DNA of 41,772 bases from Actinomadura roseirufa (GCF_900659635.1 NZ_CAACVB010000045.1:1-41772); one strand, 5' to 3'; counted from the stretch's first letter, positions 1 to 8,214 are shown. Notes: generated from the letters alone by a model not told the origin. A program made the numbers and translations.

Positions 1-815
1 AGCTCGCGGCGCTGCTGGACTCCGGCGAGCACCCGGAGGCGGCCACCCGCGCCGCGGCGCTCAAGGCCGCCGCCGCGGTCGCCGCGCTCGCCGGGTCGCC
101 CGCCGAGGCGCCGTCGTGCACGTACGTGTCCGCGGTGACCCGCGACGGGGCGCTGACCGTCGGCTGGGTCGGCGACAGCCGGGCGTACTGGCTGGCCGCC
201 GAACCGGGCCCGCCCGCCGGCGGCGCGGGCGACGACGGCCCCGACACGGCCGAGTTCTCCCTCGACGACCTGGACACCGGGGACGGCGGCGGCGCGGACA
301 CCGCCGACATGGCGGACACCGCCGACATGGGGGACACCGGGGACATGGGGGACACCGGGGACATGGGGGACACCGCCGACATGGGGGACACCGGGGACAT
401 GGCCGAGCTCGGGCCGTCCCGGCAGCTCACCGAGGACGACTCGTGGGCGGCGATCATGGTGGCGGAGGGCGCGCTGACCGAGGCGGAGGCGGAGGCGCAT
501 CCGAACGCGCACGTCATCACCGCCTGGCTGGGCGCGGACGCCGAGGAGGTCCGGCCGCACGTGCGGACGTTCCGGCCCTCGGTGCCCGGCACGCTGCTGG
601 TGTGCAGCGACGGCCTGTGGAACTACTTCCCGCACGCCGCGGACCTCGCGGCGCTGCTGCCCGACCCCGCCCACGGCCCGGCGTCCGACCCGCTCGGCGC
701 CGCGCGGACGCTGGTGCGTCACGCCCTCGACGCGGGCGGCCGCGACAACATCACGGTCGCGGTGATCCCGGTCCCGTCCCCCGTCACCCCACCGAGCCCG
801 GAGCATGACCGATGA
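1..815 (+). CDS. PP2C-family serine/threonine protein phosphatase (5' end outside window)
   Basis: Metal-dependent phosphatase that removes phosphate from Ser/Thr of proteins; cytosolic, since no TM is visible in the part present. The reading frame is open from base 3, so about 270 C-terminal residues are seen. Visible PP2C blocks are GWVGDSRAYWL, LTEDDSW, HVITAWLGAD, LLVCSDGLWNYF and GGRDNITVAV; the Asp residues in GDSR, SDG and RDN are expected metal ligands in this family. An acidic insertion of about 65 residues, including six DTxDM(G/A) hexapeptides, sits between the RAYWL strand and LTEDDSW. The stop overlaps the next start (ATGA at 812-815), indicating translational coupling with the VWA gene. 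The substrate is unknown; a Ser/Thr kinase such as PknG encoded upstream is an inference. Confidence 0.9.
   Translation, partial: LAALLDSGEHPEAATRAAALKAAAAVAALAGSPAEAPSCTYVSAVTRDGALTVGWVGDSRAYWLAAEPGPPAGGAGDDGPDTAEFSLDDLDTGDGGGADTADMADTADMGDTGDMGDTGDMGDTADMGDTGDMAELGPSRQLTEDDSWAAIMVAEGALTEAEAEAHPNAHVITAWLGADAEEVRPHVRTFRPSVPGTLLVCSDGLWNYFPHAADLAALLPDPAHGPASDPLGAARTLVRHALDAGGRDNITVAVIPVPSPVTPPSPEHDR
297..404 (+). repeat. 18-bp in-frame minisatellite, six copies
   Basis: Six contiguous 18-bp units encode D-T-(A/G)-D-M-(G/A) inside the PP2C gene. Units differ mainly by GCC/GGG at the third codon and by the last codon. The array lies in a surface loop between conserved strands, so copy-number change would keep the frame. 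Confidence 0.9.
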
Positions 816-2152
816 GCCAGCAGCCGCAATTCACGATCAAGGTCGACCAGAACAAGTTCCTGCCCGAGGGCGGCCGCGAGGTGCACGCCATCGTGTCGGT
901 GGAGGCGGGCGCCGCGGACGGCGCGCCCGCCGTGCCCGCGGCCCCGGCGGACGCCGCCGAGGTCATCATCATCGACACCTCGGGCTCGATGTCCTACCCG
1001 GACACGAAGCTGCGGGCGGCGATCGCCGCCGCGCAGACGGCGATCGACACGCTGCGCGACGGCGTGCACTTCGCCGTGGTGTCGGGGTCCAACACCGCGT
1101 CGATGGTGTACCCGCCGCACGCGGCGCTCGTCCCGGCGAGCGACCAGACCCGCCAGCAGGCCAAGCGGGCGCTGAGCCGGCTGAAGGCGTCCGGCGGCAC
1201 CGCGATCGGGTCGTGGCTGCGGCTGGCCGACCAGCTGTTCGACGCCACGCCCGGCGGGATCCGGCACGCGATCCTGCTGACCGACGGCAAGAACCAGCAC
1301 GAGTCGCCGGAGGAGCTCGACGCCGTCCTGTTCCGCTGCTCGGGCCGGTTCGTCTGCGACTGCCGCGGCGTCGGCACCGACTGGGAGGTCGCCGAGCTGC
1401 GCAAGATCTCCTCCGCGCTGCTCGGCAGCGTCGACATCGTCGCCGACCCGGCGGGGCTCGTCGCCGACTTCCAGGCCATGACGCGGGCGGCGATGGGCAA
1501 GTCCGTCGCCGACGTCGCGCTGCGGGTGTGGACGCCGCAGACCTCGAAGCTGCGGTTCGTCAAGCAGGTCATGCCGTCGGTGGAGGACCTGACCGCCCGG
1601 CGCGTCGACTCGGCCGCGCAGGCCGGCGACTACCCGCTCGGCGCCTGGGGCGCGGAGAGCCGGGACTACCACATCTGCGTGGAGGTGCCGCCGGGCGAGG
1701 TCGGCAAGGAACTGCGCGCGGCGTGGGTGAAGCTCGTCGTGCCGGGCGCGCCGGGCACGGAGGCGGCCGTCCTGGCGTCGGCGAACGTGCTCGCGCAGTG
1801 GACCGACGACGAGGCGCAGTCCACCAAGATCAACGCCCGGGTGGCGCACTACACCGGCCAGGCCGAGCTCGCCGCCGTCATCCAGGAGGGCCTGCAGGCC
1901 CGCAAGGACGGCGACCTCGACACCGCGACGGCGCGGCTCGGCCGGGCCGTGGTCCTCGCCGACGAGGCGGGCAACGACGCCATCACCGCGATGCTGCGCA
2001 AGGTCGTGGACGTCGTCGACCCGGCGACCGGAACCGTCCGCCTGAAGCGCAACGTCGACAAGGCCGACGAGATGCAGCTCGACACCCGGTCGACCAAGAC
2101 CGTCCGGACCCGCAAGGACGAGACCGTGACCACACGGCGGGGCGAGGGCTGA
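812..2152 (+). CDS. VWA domain protein
   Basis: A 446-residue protein with a von Willebrand factor A domain, a metal-dependent protein-binding fold, at about residues 50-225. The MIDAS motif is complete: D55-x-S57-x-S59 in IIIDTSGSM, T130 in SGGTAIGS and D158 in LLTDGKN. A beta-rich segment and a helical tail (about residues 340-446, rich in charged residues) follow. There is no signal peptide or TM, so it is probably cytosolic. It starts inside the stop of the PP2C gene and ends two bases before the FHA gene, so all three are likely co-translated. Role is inferred: a scaffold joining phosphatase, FHA reader and kinase. The bound partner cannot be read from sequence. Confidence 0.9.
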   Translation: MSQQPQFTIKVDQNKFLPEGGREVHAIVSVEAGAADGAPAVPAAPADAAEVIIIDTSGSMSYPDTKLRAAIAAAQTAIDTLRDGVHFAVVSGSNTASMVYPPHAALVPASDQTRQQAKRALSRLKASGGTAIGSWLRLADQLFDATPGGIRHAILLTDGKNQHESPEELDAVLFRCSGRFVCDCRGVGTDWEVAELRKISSALLGSVDIVADPAGLVADFQAMTRAAMGKSVADVALRVWTPQTSKLRFVKQVMPSVEDLTARRVDSAAQAGDYPLGAWGAESRDYHICVEVPPGEVGKELRAAWVKLVVPGAPGTEAAVLASANVLAQWTDDEAQSTKINARVAHYTGQAELAAVIQEGLQARKDGDLDTATARLGRAVVLADEAGNDAITAMLRKVVDVVDPATGTVRLKRNVDKADEMQLDTRSTKTVRTRKDETVTTRRGEG

Positions 2153-2154
2153 GC

Positions 2155-3054
2155 ATGGCGACCTGTCCCGGCGGCCACGTCTCCCAGTCGGACGACTACT
2201 GCGACGTCTGCGGCGAGCGCATGGGCGGCGCGCCCGCAGGCCCGCCGTCCGGTCCGCCGTCCGGCGGGGCCGCCCCCGGCGGCTCGGGGGCGGGCCTGGC
2301 CGGTACGCAGGAGCTTCCGTCGCGGTCCATGGGCGGGACGGCGTGCCCCGACTGCGGAACACCCGCCAGCGACCGTTTCTGCGAAGCGTGCGGCTACGAC
2401 TTCGCCACCGGGGGCGGCCTGCCCACCCTGCCCCCGGGACCGCCCCCCGCGCCCCCCGCGGGTCCTCCGCCCGCGGACCTGGCGTCCGCGGACCTGGCGC
2501 CCCCGACCCGCCCGTCCCAGTCGCCCGCGAGCGGGCCCTCCCGCCCGGCCGGTCATTCGAGCATCCCGGCGCGCCCCCAGAACCCGGTACCGCCGCCCGC
2601 ACCGGACGGACCGGTTCCCGCACCGCCCGGCCCCGGCACCGCCGCGTGGCTGGCGGTGGTGCGGGCAGACCGCGAGTACTACAACGCCGTCATGGCCGAG
2701 GAGGGACCTGACTCGGCGTCCCTCCGCTTCCCCCCATACGCACCGGTGCGGCGGATCCCGCTCGCCGGACGCGAGATCCTCATCGGACGGCGCAGCTCCT
2801 CCCAGCCGGTCGTGCCCGACATCGACCTGCGCGAGCCCCCCGAGGACCCCGGCGTCTCCCACACCCATGCGGTCCTGCTGGCCAAGCCGGACGGCACCTG
2901 GACGTTGGTGGACCCCGGATCCACCAACCGGACCTGCGTGAACGGTTCCACCGAGCCGATCCCCTTCCACGTCGAGGTCCCCCTCTCCGAAGGCGACCGG
3001 ATCCACGTCGGCGCCTGGACCACCATCACGCTCACACGAGGCGAGGCGACATGA
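2155..3054 (+). CDS. Zinc-ribbon and FHA domain protein
   Basis: A 299-residue protein. The N-terminus has a Cys/His cluster (C4, H8, C16, C19) and a second ribbon with C64, C67, C76 and C79, like double zinc-ribbon proteins. Residues about 85-160 are a Pro/Ala-rich linker. The C-terminal FHA domain (about 195-299) shows GRR at 211, SHTH around S235/H238 and GSTNRT followed by N263, the residues that bind phosphothreonine in this fold. ATG 2155 was chosen because it lies two bases after the VWA stop and puts the zinc ligands at the very start. The stop overlaps the next ATG (3051-3054). It likely reads a phosphorylated partner in the cytosol; in corynebacteria the FHA protein OdhI is a PknG substrate, but this protein is not an OdhI orthologue by architecture. 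Confidence 0.88.
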   Translation: MATCPGGHVSQSDDYCDVCGERMGGAPAGPPSGPPSGGAAPGGSGAGLAGTQELPSRSMGGTACPDCGTPASDRFCEACGYDFATGGGLPTLPPGPPPAPPAGPPPADLASADLAPPTRPSQSPASGPSRPAGHSSIPARPQNPVPPPAPDGPVPAPPGPGTAAWLAVVRADREYYNAVMAEEGPDSASLRFPPYAPVRRIPLAGREILIGRRSSSQPVVPDIDLREPPEDPGVSHTHAVLLAKPDGTWTLVDPGSTNRTCVNGSTEPIPFHVEVPLSEGDRIHVGAWTTITLTRGEAT

Positions 3055-4547
3055 CGGCCGTACAGCAGGCGCCCGCGGCGGGGACGCCCGCTACCCCGCC
3101 CCCCGGCGCCCCCCCGGCGACGCGGTCGCCGGCCCGGCTGCGGCGCGCGCCCGCCGCCCCGCCGAAGGGTCTGCGGCGGGCGCTGCCGCGCACCGTCGCG
3201 GGACGCGTCCGGGCGTTCACCGCGCTGATCGTCGTCGTGCTCGTGGCGCTGCTCGCGGTCGTCTGGGTCGCGGTCGCCAACGCCCGCCACGGCGTGCGGG
3301 TGATCGGGCACGACGCCGGTCCGCAGGTCGTCGCGACCGGCGACCTGTACTTCCAGCTCACCGACATGGACGCCCAGCTCGCCAACGCGCTGCTCGTCGG
3401 CGGGACGGGCAGCGGGCGGGACGCGGCGCTCGCCCGCTTCGACGAGGACCGGCGGAAGGCCGGCGACGCGCTGCTCAAGGCGTCCAAGCTCGCCGACGAG
3501 TCCACCGAGAACCAGACGGCCCGCCAGCTCCTGGAGGCCCTCGGGAAGTACGAGCGGCTCGCCGGGCAGGCGCTGCTGCTCGACCAGCGGTCCGGCCACG
3601 CGCCCGGCCCGCCAGGGGACGAGGTGCTCAGGCTGTACCGCGAGGCGACCACCCTGATGAAGCTCGACCTCCAGCCCAAGGCCTACAACCTGACGCTGGA
3701 CAACGGCACGCTCGTCCGGCACACCTACGAGGAGCAGCGATCGGCCGTCCTCACGGGCCGCACCTGGACCATCGTCACCGGCGCCGTGCTGCTGGTCGCC
3801 CTGGCCGGGCTGCAGCTCTTCCTGGCGGTCCGCTTCCGCAGGCTGCTCAACCCGGCGCTGGCCCTCGCCACGCTCGGCACTCTCGTCCTGCTCGTGGCGG
3901 CCACCACCATGCTGTCGGGGCAGGCCGGCCATCTCCGCACGGCCAAACAGGACGGGTTCGACTCCCTCCTCGCCCTGTCGCGCACCCGCGCCATCAGCAA
4001 CAGCGCCAACGCCGACGAGACCCGGTTCCTGCTGGACCCGGGACGGGCCGACGCGTACGAGCAGGTGTATCTGAGCAAGTCCCAGACCGTCCTCTACCTT
4101 CAGGCGCACAACCTGGCCGACTACAACCAGAAGATCCAGGGGGACCTGGAGTTCCGGCCGGGGCGCCCCGTGCCCTTCCTCGGCTTCCTGGGGACGGAGG
4201 CCGAGCGTTCGTCCCGTCCGGACCAGGTGGAGGCGCTCAGGAAGGTCCTGGGCGAGTACAGGCGCTTCCAGGCAGGCGACCGCCGGTTGCGCGACCTCGT
4301 CAACGGCGGCCGGCGTTCGCAGGCGGTCGCGGCTCGCAGTGGCACCGCGGAGGATTTCACCCGCTACGACCAGGCGCTGCAGTCGCTGATCGGCATCCAC
4401 CAGGCCGCGTTCGACCGGGCCGTCGACGACGGCGACGGCGGGACGAGCGGCTGGTACGCGGTCGTGCCCGTCGCGGGCGTGGTGCTCGCGTTGCTCGTGC
4501 TGGCCGGGGTCCGTCCCCGCCTGGCGGAGTACCGGTTCTCCAAGTGA
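3051..4547 (+). CDS. glnX: GlnX-like four-TM sensor membrane protein
   Basis: A 498-residue integral membrane protein. After a Pro/Ala-rich cytosolic N-terminus (about 50 residues), TM1 spans about 56-76, a helical extracytoplasmic domain about 77-235, TM2 about 238-260 and TM3 about 266-287. A second helical outer domain of about 180 residues and TM4 near the C-terminus follow. This layout, and the directly following solute-binding lipoprotein gene, match GlnX (Rv0412c) of the mycobacterial PknG-GlnH-GlnX system. There GlnX relays amino-acid occupancy of GlnH to the kinase. No kinase or HAMP domain is present, so signalling must pass through partners. Starts within the FHA stop (ATGA) and ends within the next GTGA. 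The orthology assignment rests on layout and context, not alignment. Confidence 0.78.
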   Translation: MTAVQQAPAAGTPATPPPGAPPATRSPARLRRAPAAPPKGLRRALPRTVAGRVRAFTALIVVVLVALLAVVWVAVANARHGVRVIGHDAGPQVVATGDLYFQLTDMDAQLANALLVGGTGSGRDAALARFDEDRRKAGDALLKASKLADESTENQTARQLLEALGKYERLAGQALLLDQRSGHAPGPPGDEVLRLYREATTLMKLDLQPKAYNLTLDNGTLVRHTYEEQRSAVLTGRTWTIVTGAVLLVALAGLQLFLAVRFRRLLNPALALATLGTLVLLVAATTMLSGQAGHLRTAKQDGFDSLLALSRTRAISNSANADETRFLLDPGRADAYEQVYLSKSQTVLYLQAHNLADYNQKIQGDLEFRPGRPVPFLGFLGTEAERSSRPDQVEALRKVLGEYRRFQAGDRRLRDLVNGGRRSQAVAARSGTAEDFTRYDQALQSLIGIHQAAFDRAVDDGDGGTSGWYAVVPVAGVVLALLVLAGVRPRLAEYRFSK

Positions 4548-5392
4548 ACGGGGGCGGAATGCGCGGACGCGTCCCAAGGGCGGCCCTGGCGGCGGCGGCG
4601 ATCCTCGCGGCGGGCGCGTGCGGCATCGCCGACGCTGGGGAACGTTCCGTCGTCGGACGGCATGAGCTGGTCATCGGGGTGAACGCCGACCAGCCCGGGC
4701 TCGCCTCGCGCACGGCGTCCGGCGGGTACGAGGGCTTCGACATCGACGTGGCCAAGACGGTCGCCCGCTATCTCAAGGTCCCCGCCGGCAAGGTGCGCTT
4801 CAAGAAGGTCACCTCGGACACGCGCAAGGACATGCTCCAGAGCGGCGCGGTGGACCTCGTCGTCGCCAGTTACTCCATCACGCCGGAGCGCAAGGTCGAC
4901 GTGACGTTCGCGGGCCCCTACTACGTGGCGCACCAGGACATCCTCGTCCGGCCCTCAGAGGTCGTGCGGAGCGTGCACGACCTCAAGGGCAAGCGGCTGT
5001 GCAGGGTCAAGGGCTCGGTGTCGTTCCCGCGCGTCCACGACGAGAAGGGCGTCGCCGCGGAGCCCGCCGACGCGACCGGCTACGACGACTGCGCCGCGCG
5101 GCTCGGCGCGGGCGCGCTCGACGCCGTCTCCACCGACGACCTCATCCTCGCGGGGCTGTCCGCGCGCGCGGCTCGCGACGGCCGGGCCTTGAAGATCGTC
5201 AACGCCCCCTTCTCGGACGAGCCGTACGGCGTCGGCCTCCGCAAGGGCGACGTGAAGGGCTGCGAGGCGGTCAACCGGGCGATCACGTCGATGTACCAGG
5301 GCGGGACGGCGCGGCGGCTGCTCGGCCGGTGGTTCGGCGGGACCGGGCTCAACATCACCACGACGGTGCCGCAGTTCGAGGGCTGCGACTGA
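4544..5392 (+). CDS. glnH: GlnH-like amino-acid-binding lipoprotein (solute-binding family 3)
   Basis: A 282-residue extracytoplasmic binding protein. A hydrophobic signal with a weak lipobox (LAAGAC, C26 counted from GTG 4544) is followed by a family-3 solute-binding domain: HELVIGVNADQPGLA, GGYEGFDIDVAK, DLVVASYSITPERK, VTFAGPYY and YGVGLRKGD. The GTG at 4544 overlaps the glnX stop (GTGA) and is favoured by coupling; ATG 4559 is an alternative that removes five residues. No amino-acid ABC permease or ATPase is nearby, which fits a sensing rather than an uptake role. By analogy with GlnH of mycobacteria the ligand is probably aspartate/glutamate or glutamine, but this is inference. Confidence 0.85.
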   Translation: MNGGGMRGRVPRAALAAAAILAAGACGIADAGERSVVGRHELVIGVNADQPGLASRTASGGYEGFDIDVAKTVARYLKVPAGKVRFKKVTSDTRKDMLQSGAVDLVVASYSITPERKVDVTFAGPYYVAHQDILVRPSEVVRSVHDLKGKRLCRVKGSVSFPRVHDEKGVAAEPADATGYDDCAARLGAGALDAVSTDDLILAGLSARAARDGRALKIVNAPFSDEPYGVGLRKGDVKGCEAVNRAITSMYQGGTARRLLGRWFGGTGLNITTTVPQFEGCD

Positions 5393-5466
5393 GCGCGCAC
5401 CCGCGGTCACCGCGCGGGACCGGGGAGCACTCTTGAGACCGGAGGGTCACTGAGATCAGTCGGTTA

Positions 5467-5507
5467 CGTAAGTTCCGGTCGGCGCACGTGATCGTAAGTT
5501 ATGGTCG
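5467..5507 (+). promoter_or_regulatory. Direct repeat pair in the leader of the next gene
   Basis: Two copies of CGTAAGTTnnGGTCG lie at 5467-5481 and 5493-5507, 26 bp apart, with a degenerate third copy near 5522. They fall in the 160-bp gap between glnH and the next gene. The spacing suggests an activator or repressor site, but the factor is unknown. Confidence 0.4.
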
Positions 5508-5552
5508 CGATCAAAACCCGAATCGGTAAGAAACGGCCGCCCGAGGAGTGCG

Positions 5553-6752
5553 ATGACGACGGTCATCCTGGTGGTGATGTGCGTCGTGGTCGGGGCACTG
5601 GAGCTCTACGCCGGCAAGCAGAGCAGGGACCAGGCGAACGCGTTCACACGCCGGATCGAGGAGCTGAACCAGCAGGTCACCAAGCAGAACGGCGTCCTCG
5701 TCACGGTGGGCGAGCAGCTCACCGCCGAGCTGTCGCGGGTCAAGCAGGACGTGCTGCCCGCGCTGGACTCCCGGCTCCGCCAGAACACCGGCCGGGTCGA
5801 GGAGCTGGCCGGGCTCGTCCACCAGGCCGACGAGTTCCTGCGCACCCAGTCCGGCCGGCTGCACGACCTGGAGCAGCAGCGGATCACGCTCGCCGCGCTG
5901 CGCCGCAAGCTGGGCGAGGTCGAGACGTCGGTGCGCGCGGCCACCGGAGCGGGCGCCGCCGCCGTCGAGGGACGCGTCGACACCGCGCTGGATCGGCTCG
6001 CCGACCTCGAACGCGGCGGCGCGGAGATCCTCGAGCTGCAGCGCACGCTGACCCGGACCCTGGAGGACGTCGAGGACGTCGTCACCGAGCTCCTGCAGTT
6101 CACCGAGAGCGGGCTGGACGACTCGGTGACGGCCGCGCTCACGGGCCGCCCCCGCACCGACGCGTCCGCCGCCGTCACCACGACGGGACGGCTGTGGACG
6201 CGCGACGACCAGCTCCAGGACATCCTCGCCGACATGTACGAGCGATGCGTGCGCGCGAACCGGCTCGGCGTCCGCTTCCGCACCGCGGAGGGCACCGACG
6301 GCCAGGCCCCCGACGCGCCCGGGCGGCGCCGCTACTTCCTCGGCGGGCAGGCCGCCGACGACCTCGCGGGCGCGTTCAGCGCCCTGCTGATCTCCACGGG
6401 CGCCGACCTCCCCCACAACGGCCTCACCCAGAACGGCGGGCGCCGCGGGCTGGCCAGGGTCGAGCCGGGCGTCCCCGCCGGCGTGGAGCCGCCCCGTCCC
6501 CCAGAGGACGAGGCGGCGCTGAAGGCGCTGCTGCGGACGCTGTTCGAGAGCTCGGGCGCGGTCGCGCAGATCGGCCCGCTGCTGGCCGTCCGTACGCGCG
6601 ACGAGCTGGTCTGCGCGGTGCTGACCGCGGCGCAGTCCCTGGAGCTGGAGAGCGACGAGGTGTTCTGGGACCCGGCCGCCGCCGCCGACCGGCTGCGGCG
6701 GCTGCCCGCCCATCAGCTGTGGGACCTCACCGCCTGGGCCTCGACCGCGTAG
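5553..6752 (+). CDS. Membrane-anchored coiled-coil protein of unknown function
   Basis: A 399-residue protein not assigned to a family. ATG 5553 has GAGGAG upstream. The first about 20 residues form one hydrophobic segment (VILVVMCVVVGALEL), probably a TM anchor. Residues about 22-200 are heptad-rich and charged, with repeated L/E/Q patterns typical of coiled coils. A globular C-terminal region (about 205-399) contains RRYFLGGQAADDL, ALLRTLFESSGAVAQIGPLL and DEVFWDPAAAADRLRRLP. The gap to glnH holds possible regulatory repeats, so it may have its own promoter. Its end overlaps the opposite-strand gene by about 40 bp. A link to the signalling operon upstream is suggested only by position. Confidence 0.8.
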   Translation: MTTVILVVMCVVVGALELYAGKQSRDQANAFTRRIEELNQQVTKQNGVLVTVGEQLTAELSRVKQDVLPALDSRLRQNTGRVEELAGLVHQADEFLRTQSGRLHDLEQQRITLAALRRKLGEVETSVRAATGAGAAAVEGRVDTALDRLADLERGGAEILELQRTLTRTLEDVEDVVTELLQFTESGLDDSVTAALTGRPRTDASAAVTTTGRLWTRDDQLQDILADMYERCVRANRLGVRFRTAEGTDGQAPDAPGRRRYFLGGQAADDLAGAFSALLISTGADLPHNGLTQNGGRRGLARVEPGVPAGVEPPRPPEDEAALKALLRTLFESSGAVAQIGPLLAVRTRDELVCAVLTAAQSLELESDEVFWDPAAAADRLRRLPAHQLWDLTAWASTA

Positions 6753-7465
6753 GCGCCCGTGGAGGCGCCGCCCGGGTATGCGTCGTCCGGGTGGGCGCCG
6801 TCCGTCCCGTAGACCCGGACGCTCCGCTCGGCGGGGCCGCCGAGGCGCATGTACAGCGGGCACCGCACGGCGCGCGTGACGGGCTCCACCTCGACGCAGA
6901 GCCCCGCGCCCGCCGCGCGGTCGAGGAAGACGACGTTCTCCACCGCCCGCGCCCCGCGGACCGCGTAGGGCACCGAGTCGGCGTCGGCGGTGTCGTACAG
7001 CTCCTCGAAGGTCAGCCGGCGCGCGAACCGCATCAGCGCCGCCGCGGTCACCAGCCGGCTCCCGACGGCCGCCGCGGGGCCCGCGACGACGATGCCGAAG
7101 CTCGGGTTCTCCCTGCCCCGCACGTAGATCTCACGGTCGGGCTCCAGCCCCCGCCGCCGCTCGGGCACCTGCAGCCCGAACCCGGCGCCGCCGTCCAGGA
7201 ACGCGGGCGGCCCGAACCCGGGCGCCGCGCCGCCGGGCACGGCGGACACCGGGACGGCCCCCGAGGGCGTCTCCCAGCCGGGCAGGTAGATGGCCAGGCC
7301 CCGCAGCAGCAGCCGCCAGACCGGCCGCCCGGTCACGTCGGGGACCGGCGCGCCCCACGCGCCCGGCCCGCTCCGGGGGTCGGCACGCGGGCCGGCGGCC
7401 CCGCCCGCGGAACCGCCCCATGCTCCTTCGCCCGGATCACGCACGCCGTCCATGCGGAACATCAT
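6713..7465 (-). CDS. Hypothetical protein
   Basis: About 250 residues, convergent with the coiled-coil gene. No family recognised. Gly/Pro/Ala-rich N-terminus, then apparently folded sequence with regular hydrophobic spacing (VWRLLLRGLAIYLPGWET, REIYVRGRENPSFGIVVAGP, TFEELYDTADADSVPYAV, AVENVVFLDRAAGAGL). No TM or signal peptide is clear. ATG 7465 is used; TTG 7489 and ATG 7462 or 7453 are alternatives, and none has a strong ribosome-binding site. The protein-like composition and the lack of a competing frame on the other strand support it as real. Confidence 0.6.
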   Translation of the reverse strand: MMFRMDGVRDPGEGAWGGSAGGAAGPRADPRSGPGAWGAPVPDVTGRPVWRLLLRGLAIYLPGWETPSGAVPVSAVPGGAAPGFGPPAFLDGGAGFGLQVPERRRGLEPDREIYVRGRENPSFGIVVAGPAAAVGSRLVTAAALMRFARRLTFEELYDTADADSVPYAVRGARAVENVVFLDRAAGAGLCVEVEPVTRAVRCPLYMRLGGPAERSVRVYGTDGAHPDDAYPGGASTGAYAVEAQAVRSHS

Positions 7466-7575
7466 CAGCCGCCGATCCACCGCGCACAAGGCCGCCGGCG
7501 CGGGCGTCGCGGACCGCCATGCCTAACCCCGCGGACCCTGCGGCGGCGCCGCGCGTTCGGCTACCTTTGAACCCG

Positions 7576-7620
7576 CCGGATCATCACGAGCCGGATCATG
7601 ACGGACCGCATCATGACGAG
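7576..7620 (+). repeat. Three tandem 15-bp units before the PH-domain gene
   Basis: Three contiguous imperfect 15-mers, CCGGATCATCACGAG, CCGGATCATGACGGA and CCGCATCATGACGAG, end 9 bp before GTG 7630. They are in frame with the PH-domain gene and would read PDHHE-PDHDG-PHHDE if translation began at ATG 7519, so they are either leader DNA or a short His/Asp-rich N-terminal repeat. Confidence 0.75.
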
Positions 7621-7629
7621 GACGCCGCC

Positions 7630-8151
7630 GTGAATCTGCAGGACATGATGGTCTACCGCGACGACACCGGTGCGCGGACGGTCGACCGGTACCTGATGCC
7701 CTACGAGGGCCGGGTCATCGCCGTCCGGCGGCACCCCGCCGTCCTGATGGTGCCGGTGGGGGCCGTGGTCGGCGGCCTCATCGTGTGCGTCGCCGCCGGG
7801 GTGATCTCGGGCCTGCTGTGGGTGTGGTGGCTGTGGCTGGCGTCCCTGGGCTACCTGGTCTGGAAGGCCGTCGCCTGGTCCCTGGAGTTCTTCCTGGTCA
7901 CCGAGCACCGGGTGATGCTGGTCAGCGGCGTCCTCAACCGCAACGTCGCGATGATGCCGCTGGCGAAGGTCACCGACATCGCGCTGGAGCGCTCCGTCGC
8001 CGGGCGGATGCTCGGCTACGGCGAGTTCGTCATGGAGTCGGCCGGGCAGAAGCAGGCGCTCCGCAACGTCGGGTTCATGCCGTACCCGGAGCAGCTCTAC
8101 CTGGAGGTCTCGTCGGTGATCTTCGGCGTGACCGACTGGTCGCCGGACTGA
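7630..8151 (+). CDS. PH-domain (bPH2/DUF304-type) membrane protein
   Basis: A 173-residue protein with two adjacent hydrophobic helices (about residues 38-78: VLMVPVGAVVGGLIVCV and LLWVWWLWLASLGYLVW) and a C-terminal bacterial pleckstrin-homology domain: FFLVTEHRVMLVSGVL, KVTDIALERSVAGRMLGYGEF and ALRNVGFMPYPEQLYLEV. GTG 7630 has GAGGA seven bases upstream and gives the usual family length. In-frame ATG 7519 would add 37 residues including the His/Asp repeat. A TACCTT box near 7562 could be a -10 element. It is probably a membrane-associated factor; its role is not known. Confidence 0.85.
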   Translation: MNLQDMMVYRDDTGARTVDRYLMPYEGRVIAVRRHPAVLMVPVGAVVGGLIVCVAAGVISGLLWVWWLWLASLGYLVWKAVAWSLEFFLVTEHRVMLVSGVLNRNVAMMPLAKVTDIALERSVAGRMLGYGEFVMESAGQKQALRNVGFMPYPEQLYLEVSSVIFGVTDWSPD

Positions 8152-8214
8152 CCCGGCGATGACTTCCGCCGCGCCGCCGGGTCTCCACTTCCGTAACCCG
8201 ATCGGAGTACCGAC

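Noticed and set aside
719..2623. Long open frame on the minus strand across PP2C, VWA and FHA genes
   Set aside because: Shadow of high-GC coding DNA; Arg/Gly/Pro-rich translation without motifs, while the plus strand carries clear PP2C, VWA and FHA domains.
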